Assembly (NCBI RefSeq): GCF_951230165.1
Contig: NZ_CATNVB010000029.1
Coordinates: forward strand, 1-32,598
Reading direction: 5' to 3'
DNA length: 32,598 bases
Source of the DNA: Lentilactobacillus sp. Marseille-Q4993
Lineage (GTDB): Bacteria; Bacillota; Bacilli; Lactobacillales; Lactobacillaceae
Shown: in pieces, positions 23,630 to 31,201 of the stretch
How the letters are laid out: every line of letters begins with the position of its first letter
Numbering within the stretch: the stretch's first letter is position 1
Position numbers and translations under genes: made by a program
The notes under the pieces: model-generated
Told to the model about the DNA's origin: nothing
What the model saw: the letters and a program-made list of their open reading frames with translations, nothing else
Databases searched by the model: none

Positions 23630-23663
23630 CACCAACAATCTCACGTCATCGAAATTGCTGGTG
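23630..23663 (-). terminator. Terminator of the TrpXYZ-type operon
   Basis: Minus strand CACCAGCAAT/ATTGTTGGTG (one mismatch) with a 14-nt loop, followed by seven T. Confidence 0.85.
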
Positions 23664-23712
23664 CTTAGTATCTAATTCGTATTAACATTCAAAAATAACT
23701 TGTAGGGGATGT

Positions 23713-24486
23713 CTAGCCATCAATATCGCCAAAGAACGTCAACATCTTTTCCTTGGTTAAATTACTTTTTTCTTCTGCTGAGAAATCATACTTAATCTTA
23801 CCATGTTCCAAAACCACCAATCGGTTTCCATACTTCAAAGCATCCTCCAAGTGATGGGTAATCATTAGGCAGGTTAGCTTATCTTCGGTGATTCGTTCGT
23901 TGGTTGCGCGCATGAGGTCCGCTGATGTTTGCGGATCAAGAGCAGCGGTATGCTCATCAAGCAGCAAGATTTCTGGCCTTTTAATTGTAGCCATTAAGAA
24001 ACTAAGGGCTTGCCGTTGCCCACCAGATAAGTCGCCGGTTGGGGTGTCCAGTCGTTCGTCCAAACCGTTGTTCATGGTTTGAGTTAACTTATGAAATTCA
24101 GCCATGTTTTGTTTAAGCTTTCTTGTACCTAACCCGCGGTGTTGGCCACGTTTCTTAGATAGTAGTAGGTTTTCTGCCACCGTCATCCGGGGAGCAGTTC
24201 CCATTTTTGGATCCTGGAACACCCGACTAAGGAAACGAGTCCGTTTTTCAACCGACATGTTGGTAATATCCTTACCGTGGAGGAGTATCTGGCCGCTGGA
24301 AAGGTGGAGGTCACCACCGATAATGTTGAAGAGGGTGGATTTACCAGCTCCGTTCGTCCCTAAAATGGTGATGAAGTCACCGGGATTAATTTTGAAGTTA
24401 ACGTGGTCCATGATGTTGATTTCTTCTGGAGTACCAGCGTTTACCTTCACAACGGCATCTTTGATTTCAAATATTGGTTCACTCAT
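23713..24486 (-). CDS. ABC transporter ATPase (TrpXYZ-type, COG1101 class)
   Basis: 257 residues. Walker A GTNGAGKS (43-50), signature LSGGQRQALSFLMA, Walker B ILLLDEHTAALDP and H-loop ITHH are all present. The Glu after Walker B is followed by His rather than the usual Pro (DEHTAALD), as in this class of LivF-like ATPases. It overlaps the permease gene by 8 nt. It energises uptake of the ligand caught by the binding protein; the class is described as tryptophan/tyrosine-type, but the substrate is unproven here. Confidence 0.85.
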   Translation of the reverse strand: MSEPIFEIKDAVVKVNAGTPEEINIMDHVNFKINPGDFITILGTNGAGKSTLFNIIGGDLHLSSGQILLHGKDITNMSVEKRTRFLSRVFQDPKMGTAPRMTVAENLLLSKKRGQHRGLGTRKLKQNMAEFHKLTQTMNNGLDERLDTPTGDLSGGQRQALSFLMATIKRPEILLLDEHTAALDPQTSADLMRATNERITEDKLTCLMITHHLEDALKYGNRLVVLEHGKIKYDFSAEEKSNLTKEKMLTFFGDIDG

Positions 24487-25372
24487 TGCGGGTTGCCCCC
24501 TTTGCGATAGTTCTTCTTACTTTGAAGCGTTTTTCAAACGCGGGAAACATCATGAAGATTGCGAGAACGATTGCTGAAATGAGGTTCAGGTCGTTTGCGT
24601 TGAAACCGAGTTGAAGCACGATGAGGATAACAAACCGGTAAAGAATACTACCAATTGTTACGGCAATTAATCGCTCATTCATCGTCAACTCACCGAACAC
24701 GACTTCGCCGATAATAATAGAAGCAAGGGCGACAACGATGATTCCAATTCCCATGTTAACGTCCGCAAAACCATTGTTTTGAGCAACCAAAGCACCACCG
24801 AGGGCGATAAATCCGTTTGATACGGAAAGACCCATAATTTGCATGGTATCGGTGCTGATTCCCAGGGACTTTGCCATGACGGGATTATCACCAGTAGCGA
24901 TAAATGCTTGGCCAAGGTTAGTTTGGAGGAAGTAGATTATTAGTCCTGTCACCACAAAGATTACTAACATGCCTAAGAAAACGCTGTTGAAATAGGGTGG
25001 GAGACCTTTGAATGAATCAAGCAAGGTGGACTTACCATATAATGATAAGTTTGCTCGGCCCATGATTCTAAGGTTGATTGAATAAGCAGCGGTCATGGTC
25101 AAAATCCCGGCAAGTAGCACGGGAATCTTGCCCTTGGTATAAAGCAAACCGGTGACCAGTCCAGCCAGCATTCCAACAATCATTGCTAGGAGGGTTGCGA
25201 GAATTGGTGGCACGCCGTTGTAAATAGCGGCCACGCAGGTAGCTGCTCCCATTGGGAATGTTCCTTCAACGGTCATATCAGGGAAATCAAGAATCCTAAA
25301 TGTTAGGAATAGGCCGATACCAACGACACCCCAAGTGAGGCCCTGGCCAATTGCAGATACGATTATACTCAT
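24479..25372 (-). CDS. ABC transporter permease (TrpXYZ-type, COG4120 class)
   Basis: A 297-residue LivH-like (BPD_transp_2) permease with 8-10 membrane helices; IGLFLTFRILDFPDMTVEGTF, here read in pieces, marks the start, and GDNPVMAKSLGISTDTMQIM is the cytoplasmic loop that should touch the ATPase. It overlaps the binding-protein gene by 4 nt and the ATPase gene by 8 nt, so translation is probably coupled. The starts of both downstream genes lie inside the preceding gene. Confidence 0.85.
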   Translation of the reverse strand: MSIIVSAIGQGLTWGVVGIGLFLTFRILDFPDMTVEGTFPMGAATCVAAIYNGVPPILATLLAMIVGMLAGLVTGLLYTKGKIPVLLAGILTMTAAYSINLRIMGRANLSLYGKSTLLDSFKGLPPYFNSVFLGMLVIFVVTGLIIYFLQTNLGQAFIATGDNPVMAKSLGISTDTMQIMGLSVSNGFIALGGALVAQNNGFADVNMGIGIIVVALASIIIGEVVFGELTMNERLIAVTIGSILYRFVILIVLQLGFNANDLNLISAIVLAIFMMFPAFEKRFKVRRTIAKGATRNE

Positions 25373-26379
25373 TTGACGATTTCTCCTTTCGCTTTGGCTT
25401 CCTTCATTAAACTAGCGGGGATGGTAATGCCCATCTTATCAGCCTGTTTTTTATTGATGATCAATTTACCGTGGGTGAAGTATTTGATTGGGGTAGTGGC
25501 TGGTTTCTTATTACCCTTGAGAATCTGGGCACTCATTTTACCAGTTGCAACACCAAGTTTATATTGGTCAACCCCGTAAGTAGCAACGCCCCCGTCACGA
25601 ACCATTGTGTCAACGGCTGGAAATACCGGAACTTTAGCTTGGTTAGCAGCTCCGACTAAGGTCTGCATTGCTCCAGCTATCGTGTTGTCGGTAGGTACGT
25701 AAATGGCATCGACTGAGTTAACGGCTTGCTGAGCTACTTGGTTTAAATCATTGGTGTTCGAAATTGAGTAAGCTTTAAGCGGAATCTTTTCTTGTTTACA
25801 GATTTTTTTGAACATTTTGTACTGAGCGACCGCCGAATCATCACTAGAGGTATAGATGATTCCGAGGGTTTTCATCTTCGGCATTAGTTTTTTGATCAAA
25901 CCAAGTTGTTCTTTCAATGGGGCCTGGTCAGAAACACCGGTAATATTACCCCCAGGGCGTTTGTTATTCTTAACTAAGTTAGCTCCCTTTGGGTCGGTGA
26001 TGGCACCCAGAATGATGGGCTTATCTTTGATGGAATTGGCGAGTGACTGAGCAGATGGGGTGGCAATTCCGATTGATAAATCAAGGTTTTCGTTGGCAAA
26101 CTTACTACTCATTGTTTTCAAATTACTCTGGTCGTTCTGAGCGTTTTGAAAATCAATTTTGATGTTCTTGCCAGGGGTATATCCCTCCTGCTTTAGGCCG
26201 GCGATGATTCCCTTGTGGATTGAATCAAGGGCGGGGTGGGACATCAACTGGAGAATGCCAATCTCCGGGGTTTTCTTAGCTGGCTTAGCCATTTGCGATT
26301 TCTCGTTAACAAAGGCGTAACCCAAGAATGCGAATAAAATAATGATGGCGATTAAAAGTGGGTAACTACGTTTTTTCAT
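25369..26379 (-). CDS. ABC substrate-binding protein (PF04392, TrpX-like)
   Basis: 336 residues, a periplasmic-binding-protein-like type I fold with EIGILQLMSHPALDSIHKGI at the start of the mature part and IYVPTDNTIAGAMQTLVGAA in the middle, both typical of this family. The N-terminus (KKRSYPLLIAIIILFAFLGYAF, split here) has a hydrophobic helix but no Cys lipobox, so it is probably held by an uncleaved anchor instead of lipid. GGAGAG precedes the ATG. It is first in a three-gene operon with overlapping genes. Ligand: aromatic amino acid by family label; not proven. Confidence 0.83.
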   Translation of the reverse strand: MKKRSYPLLIAIIILFAFLGYAFVNEKSQMAKPAKKTPEIGILQLMSHPALDSIHKGIIAGLKQEGYTPGKNIKIDFQNAQNDQSNLKTMSSKFANENLDLSIGIATPSAQSLANSIKDKPIILGAITDPKGANLVKNNKRPGGNITGVSDQAPLKEQLGLIKKLMPKMKTLGIIYTSSDDSAVAQYKMFKKICKQEKIPLKAYSISNTNDLNQVAQQAVNSVDAIYVPTDNTIAGAMQTLVGAANQAKVPVFPAVDTMVRDGGVATYGVDQYKLGVATGKMSAQILKGNKKPATTPIKYFTHGKLIINKKQADKMGITIPASLMKEAKAKGEIVK

Positions 26380-26419
26380 TCCAATCTCTCCTTAAAAAAT
26401 TTTCTAACTTGATATGAAA

Positions 26420-26451
26420 AAAGAGCAACTCGCTAGGCCGAGTTGCTCTTT
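26420..26451 (-). terminator. Leader terminator before the TrpXYZ-type operon
   Basis: AAGAGCAACTCG/CGAGTTGCTCTT with a GCCTAG-type loop, then six T on the minus strand. It lies between the promoter and the first gene, so it is an attenuator unless read through. Confidence 0.85.
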
Positions 26452-26455
26452 TTGC

Positions 26456-26630
26456 TGCCGGCCTGCGGTTCGTTACTGAACAGGCCTCTTTATTGAAGAT
26501 TACCGGTTCAGATGCGTCTTTTATCATCGCAAAAGATCAAGTCGCATCTGTCCGTTTCCGTAGACGTAACTTGATTACCGGCTTTGCCAACTTCTGATTG
26601 TAATCAATTTTTCCATGGGATAATCTTCCT
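26456..26630 (-). promoter_or_regulatory. Unrecognised structured leader RNA
   Basis: Minus-strand pairings: outer stem GAAGATTA/TAATCTTC (26628-26621 with 26502-26495); CAGATGCG/CGCATCTG (26550-26543 with 26516-26509) enclosing TCTTTT/AAAAGA; ATCAAGT/ACTTGAT (26575-26569 with 26542-26536), which interlocks with the former as a pseudoknot or alternative; and GGCCTGTTC/GAACCGCAGGCC before the terminator. I do not find T-box, SAM, lysine, purine, TPP, FMN or c-di-AMP signatures. Confidence 0.55.
26575..26616 (-). CDS. Leader peptide candidate of 13 residues with one Trp codon
   Basis: ATG..TAA encodes MEKLITIRSWQSR. A proper ribosome site AAGGAAG lies 9 nt ahead, and it sits between promoter and leader terminator of the TrpXYZ-type operon. 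The Trp codon is tenth. The ribosome site overlaps one arm of the outer leader stem and the last codons overlap an alternative pairing arm. It could be a true attenuator peptide or a chance short frame. Confidence 0.4.
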   Translation of the reverse strand: MEKLITIRSWQSR

Positions 26631-26649
26631 TTCGTATTAGATGTATTTA

Positions 26650-26679
26650 ATAATAATCTAACAAATTGGACAGTGTCAA
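26650..26679 (-). promoter_or_regulatory. Promoter of the TrpXYZ-type operon
   Basis: Minus strand TTGACA (26679-26674), then TATTAT or TTATTA (26656-26650) at 18 or 17 bp. The leader would be about 260 nt. Confidence 0.7.
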
Positions 26680-26775
26680 GAACAGAATTTGTTGTTTATT
26701 GACGAAAATTAAGGCAAAAAAGGGTAAATATCGAAATGTTTTTCGATAATCGGTCTAAGTAAAAGCTTAAAATGA

Positions 26776-26902
26776 GCAAAACACGAACATTAAACTGAAT
26801 TTAATTGAAAAGCACCTTGTAAAATCGAAAAAATCGTTTTATACTTAATTCATTCTTTTACGAACTATTGAAATTCGACCATATTTAATGTTCGGGTTTT
26901 GC
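26776..26902 (+). promoter_or_regulatory. PurBox-like sites around the guaD promoter
   Basis: Box 1 ACACGAACATTAA (26781-26793) and box 2 TTTAATGTTCGGG (26884-26896, opposite strand) are part of a 19-bp inverted repeat with one mismatch. A third, weaker site TTTTACGAACTAT lies at about 26857-26869. All resemble the PurR consensus AWWWCCGAACWWT. The genes they precede handle purines. Confidence 0.65.
26817..26845 (+). promoter_or_regulatory. Promoter of the guaD-permease operon
   Basis: TTGTAA (26817-26822), 17 bp, TATACT (26840-26845); flanked on both sides by PurBox-like sites. Confidence 0.7.
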
Positions 26903-26923
26903 TAATAATCGGAGGCGATTTGC

Positions 26924-27004
26924 ATTAAAGAATCAACTATTATTGAGGGAAGTTATTATTCATCAAGTAATTCCAATAGCGTCACATTCAAACAAAAGGC
27001 ATAG
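26924..27004 (+). pseudogene. 5' fragment of guaD ending in an in-frame TAG
   Basis: GGAGG (26911-26915) is followed 8 nt later by ATT AAA GAA, opening a 26-codon frame (IKESTIIEGSYYSS...FKQKA) that stops at TAG 27002-27004, exactly in frame with the guaD frame that resumes at GTG 27005. The residues look like the normal first strands of a guanine deaminase. Either ATT is a rare start and TAG a nonsense mutation, or the gene is expressed in two parts, or the sequence has errors. Confidence 0.6.
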
Positions 27005-28264
27005 GTGTGCATCACTAACGGTGTTATCGACCAAATCGTTGAACCGAGCGATGATAAATATCTTGCAATTAGGCGTCAAGCCGAGGAAGCCAACGAGTTG
27101 ATCGTGCTAAGCGAGAACCAATTCTTATTACCAGGGTTCATTGATCTTCACGTTCATGCCCCTCAGTGGCCTAACGCGGGGGTGGCCTTAGACAAACCGC
27201 TTAATGAATGGCTCAATGATTATACGTTTCCACTTGAAGCTAAGTTTGAAGATACCGAGTTTGCTAGCAAGGTCTACCACAATCTAGTTGAAGAACTGAT
27301 TGCTGAAGGAACTACCACCGTTCAGTATTTTGGAACGATATATAAGGACAGCAATCTTGAACTTGCCAAAGCGTGTATCGATGCTGGTCAGCGAGGTTTC
27401 ATCGGCCAGGTGGTCATGGATAACAAGGAAGAGTCGCCTGATTATTACCGGAACGAAAGCGGTGATGAGGCGGTTGAAAGTACCAAGCAGTTTATCGCTG
27501 AACTAGCAAAGCTTAATCAAGACGGTGCTGTTAAACAAACGCCTGTCATTACGCCGAGATTCTTACCGAGCTGTACGATTCCAACGCTCAAACGATTGGG
27601 AAAGCTAGCCCAAGAATTAGACTTACCGATTCAATCCCACTGTAGCGAGAGTGACTGGGAAAATGGTTATGCCATCGAGCATTATGGCAAACGAGATTCA
27701 GCAGTGCTTGAAGAGTGTGGCTTGTTGACGGCTAACTCGGTAATGGCTCACGGAACGCTACTTAATGATGAAGATTTGGATCGATTCAAGCATCGCCAAG
27801 TTGCCGTTGCCCACTGTCCGGTATCGAACGTCTACTTCGGTAATGCAGTGACAAAGGTTCGCCAAATCCTTGATTCTCACGTTAAAGTGGGAATGGGAAC
27901 TGATATTTCTGGTGGCTTTTCACCAAGTATTTACCGGAATATCAGCCAGGCGGTGATGTCATCCCGAATGTTGGCTGATGGAGTCGATAGTGATTTGGAC
28001 CCAGCCGACCGAGGAGTTGCCAACAGTGCAATTTCCGCCAAAGAAGCATTTTACCTAGCAACCGCAGGTGGAGCCGAGGCCTTGAACCTAAACGCCGGCA
28101 AAATTGAAGTGGGAAAGCTAGCTGATTTACAAGTTGTTAGTTCCGCCTATCCATCCTTCACCAAGGAAAGTTCTGATGATAGGTTTGAAAAATTAATGTA
28201 CCAAACGACGAAGGCAAACGTCGACCGCGTTTTTGTAAACGGAAAGCAAGTAAAGGGAGAATAA
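27005..28264 (+). CDS. guaD: Guanine deaminase, N-terminus interrupted
   Basis: Converts guanine to xanthine and ammonia; a zinc amidohydrolase of the cytosol. The catalytic barrel is whole: PGFIDLHVHAPQWPNAG carries the HxH pair, then HCSESDWENG, AHGTLLNDEDL, AHCPVSNVYFG and GMGTDISGG supply the further His and Asp ligands. The frame opens at GTG 27005 straight after an in-frame TAG and lacks its own ribosome site; the true gene should begin about 27 codons earlier. Loss of the first strand of the small beta domain may impair the enzyme. It is followed 6 nt later by a purine permease. Confidence 0.85.
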   Translation: MCITNGVIDQIVEPSDDKYLAIRRQAEEANELIVLSENQFLLPGFIDLHVHAPQWPNAGVALDKPLNEWLNDYTFPLEAKFEDTEFASKVYHNLVEELIAEGTTTVQYFGTIYKDSNLELAKACIDAGQRGFIGQVVMDNKEESPDYYRNESGDEAVESTKQFIAELAKLNQDGAVKQTPVITPRFLPSCTIPTLKRLGKLAQELDLPIQSHCSESDWENGYAIEHYGKRDSAVLEECGLLTANSVMAHGTLLNDEDLDRFKHRQVAVAHCPVSNVYFGNAVTKVRQILDSHVKVGMGTDISGGFSPSIYRNISQAVMSSRMLADGVDSDLDPADRGVANSAISAKEAFYLATAGGAEALNLNAGKIEVGKLADLQVVSSAYPSFTKESSDDRFEKLMYQTTKANVDRVFVNGKQVKGE

Positions 28265-28270
28265 ACAGTA

Positions 28271-29638
28271 ATGAGAAAAGATAACGGTTTACTTTACGGA
28301 CCAGAAGACAAGGTTTCATATTTCCAATCAGGACTATTAGGATTGCAACACGTACTTGCAATGGACGTGTACGTGCCACCGTTGATCATGGCAGGATTAT
28401 TATCAATGACCTTGGGCCAAAAGACTGGTTTCTTACAAGCAGCATTTCTAGCCTGTGGGATCGGAACGATTTTGCAAACTAAGTTCTTTATGAAATTACC
28501 AGTATCTCAAGGACCTTCATTCGTTCCAATTGGTGCGGTAGCTGGTGTATACGCTGCCTATGGTGCTGGTAACGGCGGAATGGCCACGGTACTTGGTTCT
28601 CTGATTATCGGTTCGCTAGTCTTGATTGCGTTAGGGGCTTCTGGAATTTACCAAAAAGTGATCAACGCATTGGTGCCAGCTATCGTTGGTGGAACCATCA
28701 TTACCTGTGTTGGGTTGTCATTATTACCAACTGCTTTAAACGACAATATTTTCAACGCAACTGGTAACATTAATCAAAATATCGAAATTGCTTCAATTAC
28801 CGCAATCACAATGTTAGTTGCAATCACCATTGGAATTCGCATTCCTCAATTACAACGATTATTCAGAGTTAGTTCAATTGTTATTGCATTAGTTGCCGGA
28901 ACAATCGCTGCTTCAGCAATGGGTAAGTTTGATTGGTCATCAGTTAGCAAGGCTGCCTGGTTCAGTTTGCCTAAATTCACAGCATTCCATTACGGAGTGC
29001 ACTTCTCATTACCAGCAATTTTAACTTTTATCGTTATTTACATGGTGTTGACTACTGAAACTACTGGTACTTGGTTTGCAATGAGTGCCGTGGTTGATGA
29101 AAAGATTTCCAAGAAACAATGGAACCAAGGAATCATCGGTGAGGGCCTTAGCTGTCTTGTATCAGCTGTGCTTGGGGCTACTCCAATGACTGGTTACTCA
29201 ACCAACGCCGGGGTGGTTTCAATTACCGGAGTTGCCAGCAAGCGGGTCTTCGTTTCAGCCGGAATCTGGTTCATCATTCTTGGATTCTTTGGCAAACTAT
29301 CTGCATTCTTGTCAGCCGTTCCCGCTCCAGTGATCGGTGGTATCTTTGCCATCATCTGTGTCATCATTATGCTTAATGGTTTGAACGTTATCAGAAAGAT
29401 TGAAACAACTGAAAGTACCCTTTATGTTCTTGGTATTCCAATCGTTTTGACAATGGCAACTGTGCTCTTGCCTTCAAAGGTAACAACTGAATTGCCACAA
29501 ATGGTTCAATACTTGTTGGGTTCGCCAATCACGGTTGGTGCCATCAGTGCGATTATCCTTAACATAGTTATGGGTAGTGGATCAAAAGAAGAAAAAGTAG
29601 CAAAAAAACCCGTGGCTAAGGTCGCGGAAGCAAAATAG
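28271..29638 (+). CDS. NCS2/NAT purine permease
   Basis: A 455-residue nucleobase:cation symporter with about 14 helices. SGLLGLQHVLAMDVYVPPLI, SQGPSFVPIGAVAGVYAA and TPMTGYSTNAGVVSITG are family signatures; VLTTETTGTWFA holds the substrate-binding Glu. The partner guaD and the PurBox-like sites point to xanthine or guanine as substrate, unlike the uracil permease at 15475. The tail is Lys/Ala-rich. The start is ATG 28271, 6 nt after guaD, with GGGAGAA in the end of guaD as ribosome site. Confidence 0.88.
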   Translation: MRKDNGLLYGPEDKVSYFQSGLLGLQHVLAMDVYVPPLIMAGLLSMTLGQKTGFLQAAFLACGIGTILQTKFFMKLPVSQGPSFVPIGAVAGVYAAYGAGNGGMATVLGSLIIGSLVLIALGASGIYQKVINALVPAIVGGTIITCVGLSLLPTALNDNIFNATGNINQNIEIASITAITMLVAITIGIRIPQLQRLFRVSSIVIALVAGTIAASAMGKFDWSSVSKAAWFSLPKFTAFHYGVHFSLPAILTFIVIYMVLTTETTGTWFAMSAVVDEKISKKQWNQGIIGEGLSCLVSAVLGATPMTGYSTNAGVVSITGVASKRVFVSAGIWFIILGFFGKLSAFLSAVPAPVIGGIFAIICVIIMLNGLNVIRKIETTESTLYVLGIPIVLTMATVLLPSKVTTELPQMVQYLLGSPITVGAISAIILNIVMGSGSKEEKVAKKPVAKVAEAK

Positions 29639-29645
29639 TTTATGA

Positions 29646-29672
29646 GGCTATCCAGAAATGGATAGTCTTTTT
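29646..29672 (+). terminator. Terminator of the guaD-permease operon
   Basis: GGCTATCCA/TGGATAGTC with a GAAA loop and five T. Confidence 0.85.
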
Positions 29673-29719
29673 AATACCATTCCAGCAACGTTTTTTGGTA
29701 GACTTGAGGTAATAAATGA

Positions 29720-29977
29720 ATGGGGATGAAACGAATGGCAGACGATAACTTAAAGGAATTCACTAAGGAAGAATTAGCTCAGTATGACGGCAATGGTGTG
29801 CGGGCTTACGTTGCAATTGACGGGATCGTTTACGATGTTACCAAGGAAGAGTCTTGGGAATACGGTAAGCATTATGGTCAATTAGCAGGCCGTGACTTAT
29901 CTAAGGAAATTGAGGGTACCCCTCATGGTAAGTCGATTTTAGGCAAACTGCCGATTGTTGGTAAGTTGGTGGATTAA
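29720..29977 (+). CDS. Cytochrome b5-like haem/steroid-binding domain protein
   Basis: An 80-85-residue single-domain protein: FTKEELAQYDGNGVRAYVAI, then DGIVYDVTKEESWEYGKHYG, then AGRDLSKEIEGTPHGKSILG. This is the b5-like pattern found in many Firmicutes, with two His (about 54 and 69 from the first Met) in place of the classic HPGG pair. It may bind haem or a hydrophobic ligand. No signal peptide. GAGG lies 10 nt before ATG 29720; ATG 29735 is an alternative. It is monocistronic with its own terminator. Confidence 0.82.
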   Translation: MGMKRMADDNLKEFTKEELAQYDGNGVRAYVAIDGIVYDVTKEESWEYGKHYGQLAGRDLSKEIEGTPHGKSILGKLPIVGKLVD

Positions 29978-29984
29978 TTGTTAT

Positions 29985-30025
29985 GCGGTAGCTCTCAGAA
30001 AATTCTGTGGGGGTACCGCTTTTTG
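29985..30025 (+). terminator. Terminator of the cytochrome b5-like gene
   Basis: GCGGTA/TACCGC outer stem and CAGAA/TTCTG inner stem, followed by TTTTTG. Confidence 0.8.
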
Positions 30026-30107
30026 TTTGTCCAAAAGCTAAAAATTCTCTAATCACATACTGATTAACAATGGAAAAGTAGTATGCTAAACATGAGGTGA
30101 TTTTTAA

Positions 30108-30812
30108 ATGAAAATTGAATCAGTTTCACTTGAAGAGAAAAATAGTTCTTTAGATATGTACATTAGTAATTCGGATGTTAAGTTGCCCGGAATTGTAATC
30201 ATTGCCGGTGGTAGCTACAATCCAATCAAGGAACGGGACTCCGAACGAGTTGCCTTATCGTATGCTACTCACGCTTACCAGGCATTTGTTGTTCAGTACC
30301 CAGTTGGTGAGAACAAGAGTTACGCTACAGCAAAAGTGGCTATTGCTCAATCGTTTGATTACATAGTGAGCCACGCTGACGAACTCAATGTTGATACTGA
30401 TAATTTGGGGATCATTGGGTTTTCAGCTGGTGGCCAGCTTGCTGCGGCATACGCAAATAGTGAAGGCAATCATGCCAAGTTTGAAATTCTAGGATACCCC
30501 GTTATTAAACCAACGTTGGATGAAAAGATGGGCGTTACAACTGAGGATGTCAGCAAGATGGTATCTGCTAATACTCCTCGGACATTTATCTTTGGATCAA
30601 TCAATGATGAACTGACGCCGTTTGGTAACCATATTTTGAGCTATGTGCAAGAGCTTGATAAGAATAACGTTAAGTTTGAATTGCATGAGTTTGGAACGGG
30701 TAATCACGGAATTAGTTTAGCTAATAAGTACACTGGAATTGTGAATGGTGACCGGACTGATGAGCACTTTTCAAAGTGGTTTGAGTTGAGCGTTGACTGG
30801 TTAAATAATTAG
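30108..30812 (+). CDS. Alpha/beta hydrolase, esterase-type
   Basis: 234 residues, cytosolic, close to the BD-FAE/Axe1-like carbohydrate or small-ester hydrolases. GIVIIAGGSYNPIKERDSER holds the oxyanion loop (GGSY in place of HGGGW). The nucleophile elbow is GFSAGG (about Ser106). The acid is probably Asp in INDELTP, and the His lies in GNHGIS. The ribosome site is GAGGTG. The substrate is unknown; acetylated sugars are possible. No operon partner; the following 445 nt are repeat-rich and non-coding. Confidence 0.85.
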   Translation: MKIESVSLEEKNSSLDMYISNSDVKLPGIVIIAGGSYNPIKERDSERVALSYATHAYQAFVVQYPVGENKSYATAKVAIAQSFDYIVSHADELNVDTDNLGIIGFSAGGQLAAAYANSEGNHAKFEILGYPVIKPTLDEKMGVTTEDVSKMVSANTPRTFIFGSINDELTPFGNHILSYVQELDKNNVKFELHEFGTGNHGISLANKYTGIVNGDRTDEHFSKWFELSVDWLNN

Positions 30813-31041
30813 AGTGCTGAGCTTCTCGGTTGACTTCGAGCATTAATAAAAAAATGGGGTTGAGCAAACGAAGTGCGCAAAGCCATTTTTGAAATTAAGC
30901 GGAGGAGTCAGAGAAGGGAAGCCGATTTAAGCTAGAGTGCTAAGCTTCTCGGGAGTTACCGATAATTAAGCCAGATTTTTTGAGCGAGCAAACGAAGAGC
31001 TGATCCTTTCGGAAGTTGCCGACACCAAAGCCATGAAAAAG

Positions 31042-31160
31042 CAATACTTATCAGCCCTGTCGTTGTTGTTAGCCATTTATGGCTTACTACAAGACCAGAC
31101 TTTGAGACTTTTGGTTTGTAAAAGGCTCAAAGCTGTGTCCAGGGCGTTCCATAAGTATTG
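31042..31160 (+). ncRNA. Structured repeat element B (candidate RNA)
   Basis: 119 nt, the same length as element A: stem 1 CAATACTTAT/ATAAGTATTG, internal loop CA/GTTCC, stem 2 GCCCTG/CAGGGC, hairpin 1 GTTGTTAGCCAT/ATGGCTTACTAC, hairpin 2 CTTTGAG/CTCAAAG. Past an A-rich internal loop, GCCAT/ATGGC pairs outside stem 1. A U-tailed terminator lies 42 nt downstream on the same strand, which would suit a small RNA. Confidence 0.62.
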
Positions 31161-31201
31161 TAAATGAATGGCTTAATAAACTAATCGTATCAAGTAATCA
31201 A

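Noticed and set aside
24104-24577. 157-codon frame opposite the ABC ATPase and permease genes
   Set aside because: It is antisense to two confident genes and has no recognisable domain or ribosome site.
26420-26630. T-box riboswitch before the TrpXYZ-type operon
   Set aside because: No TGGNACC T-box sequence and no matching antiterminator; the visible stems do not form a T-box stem I.
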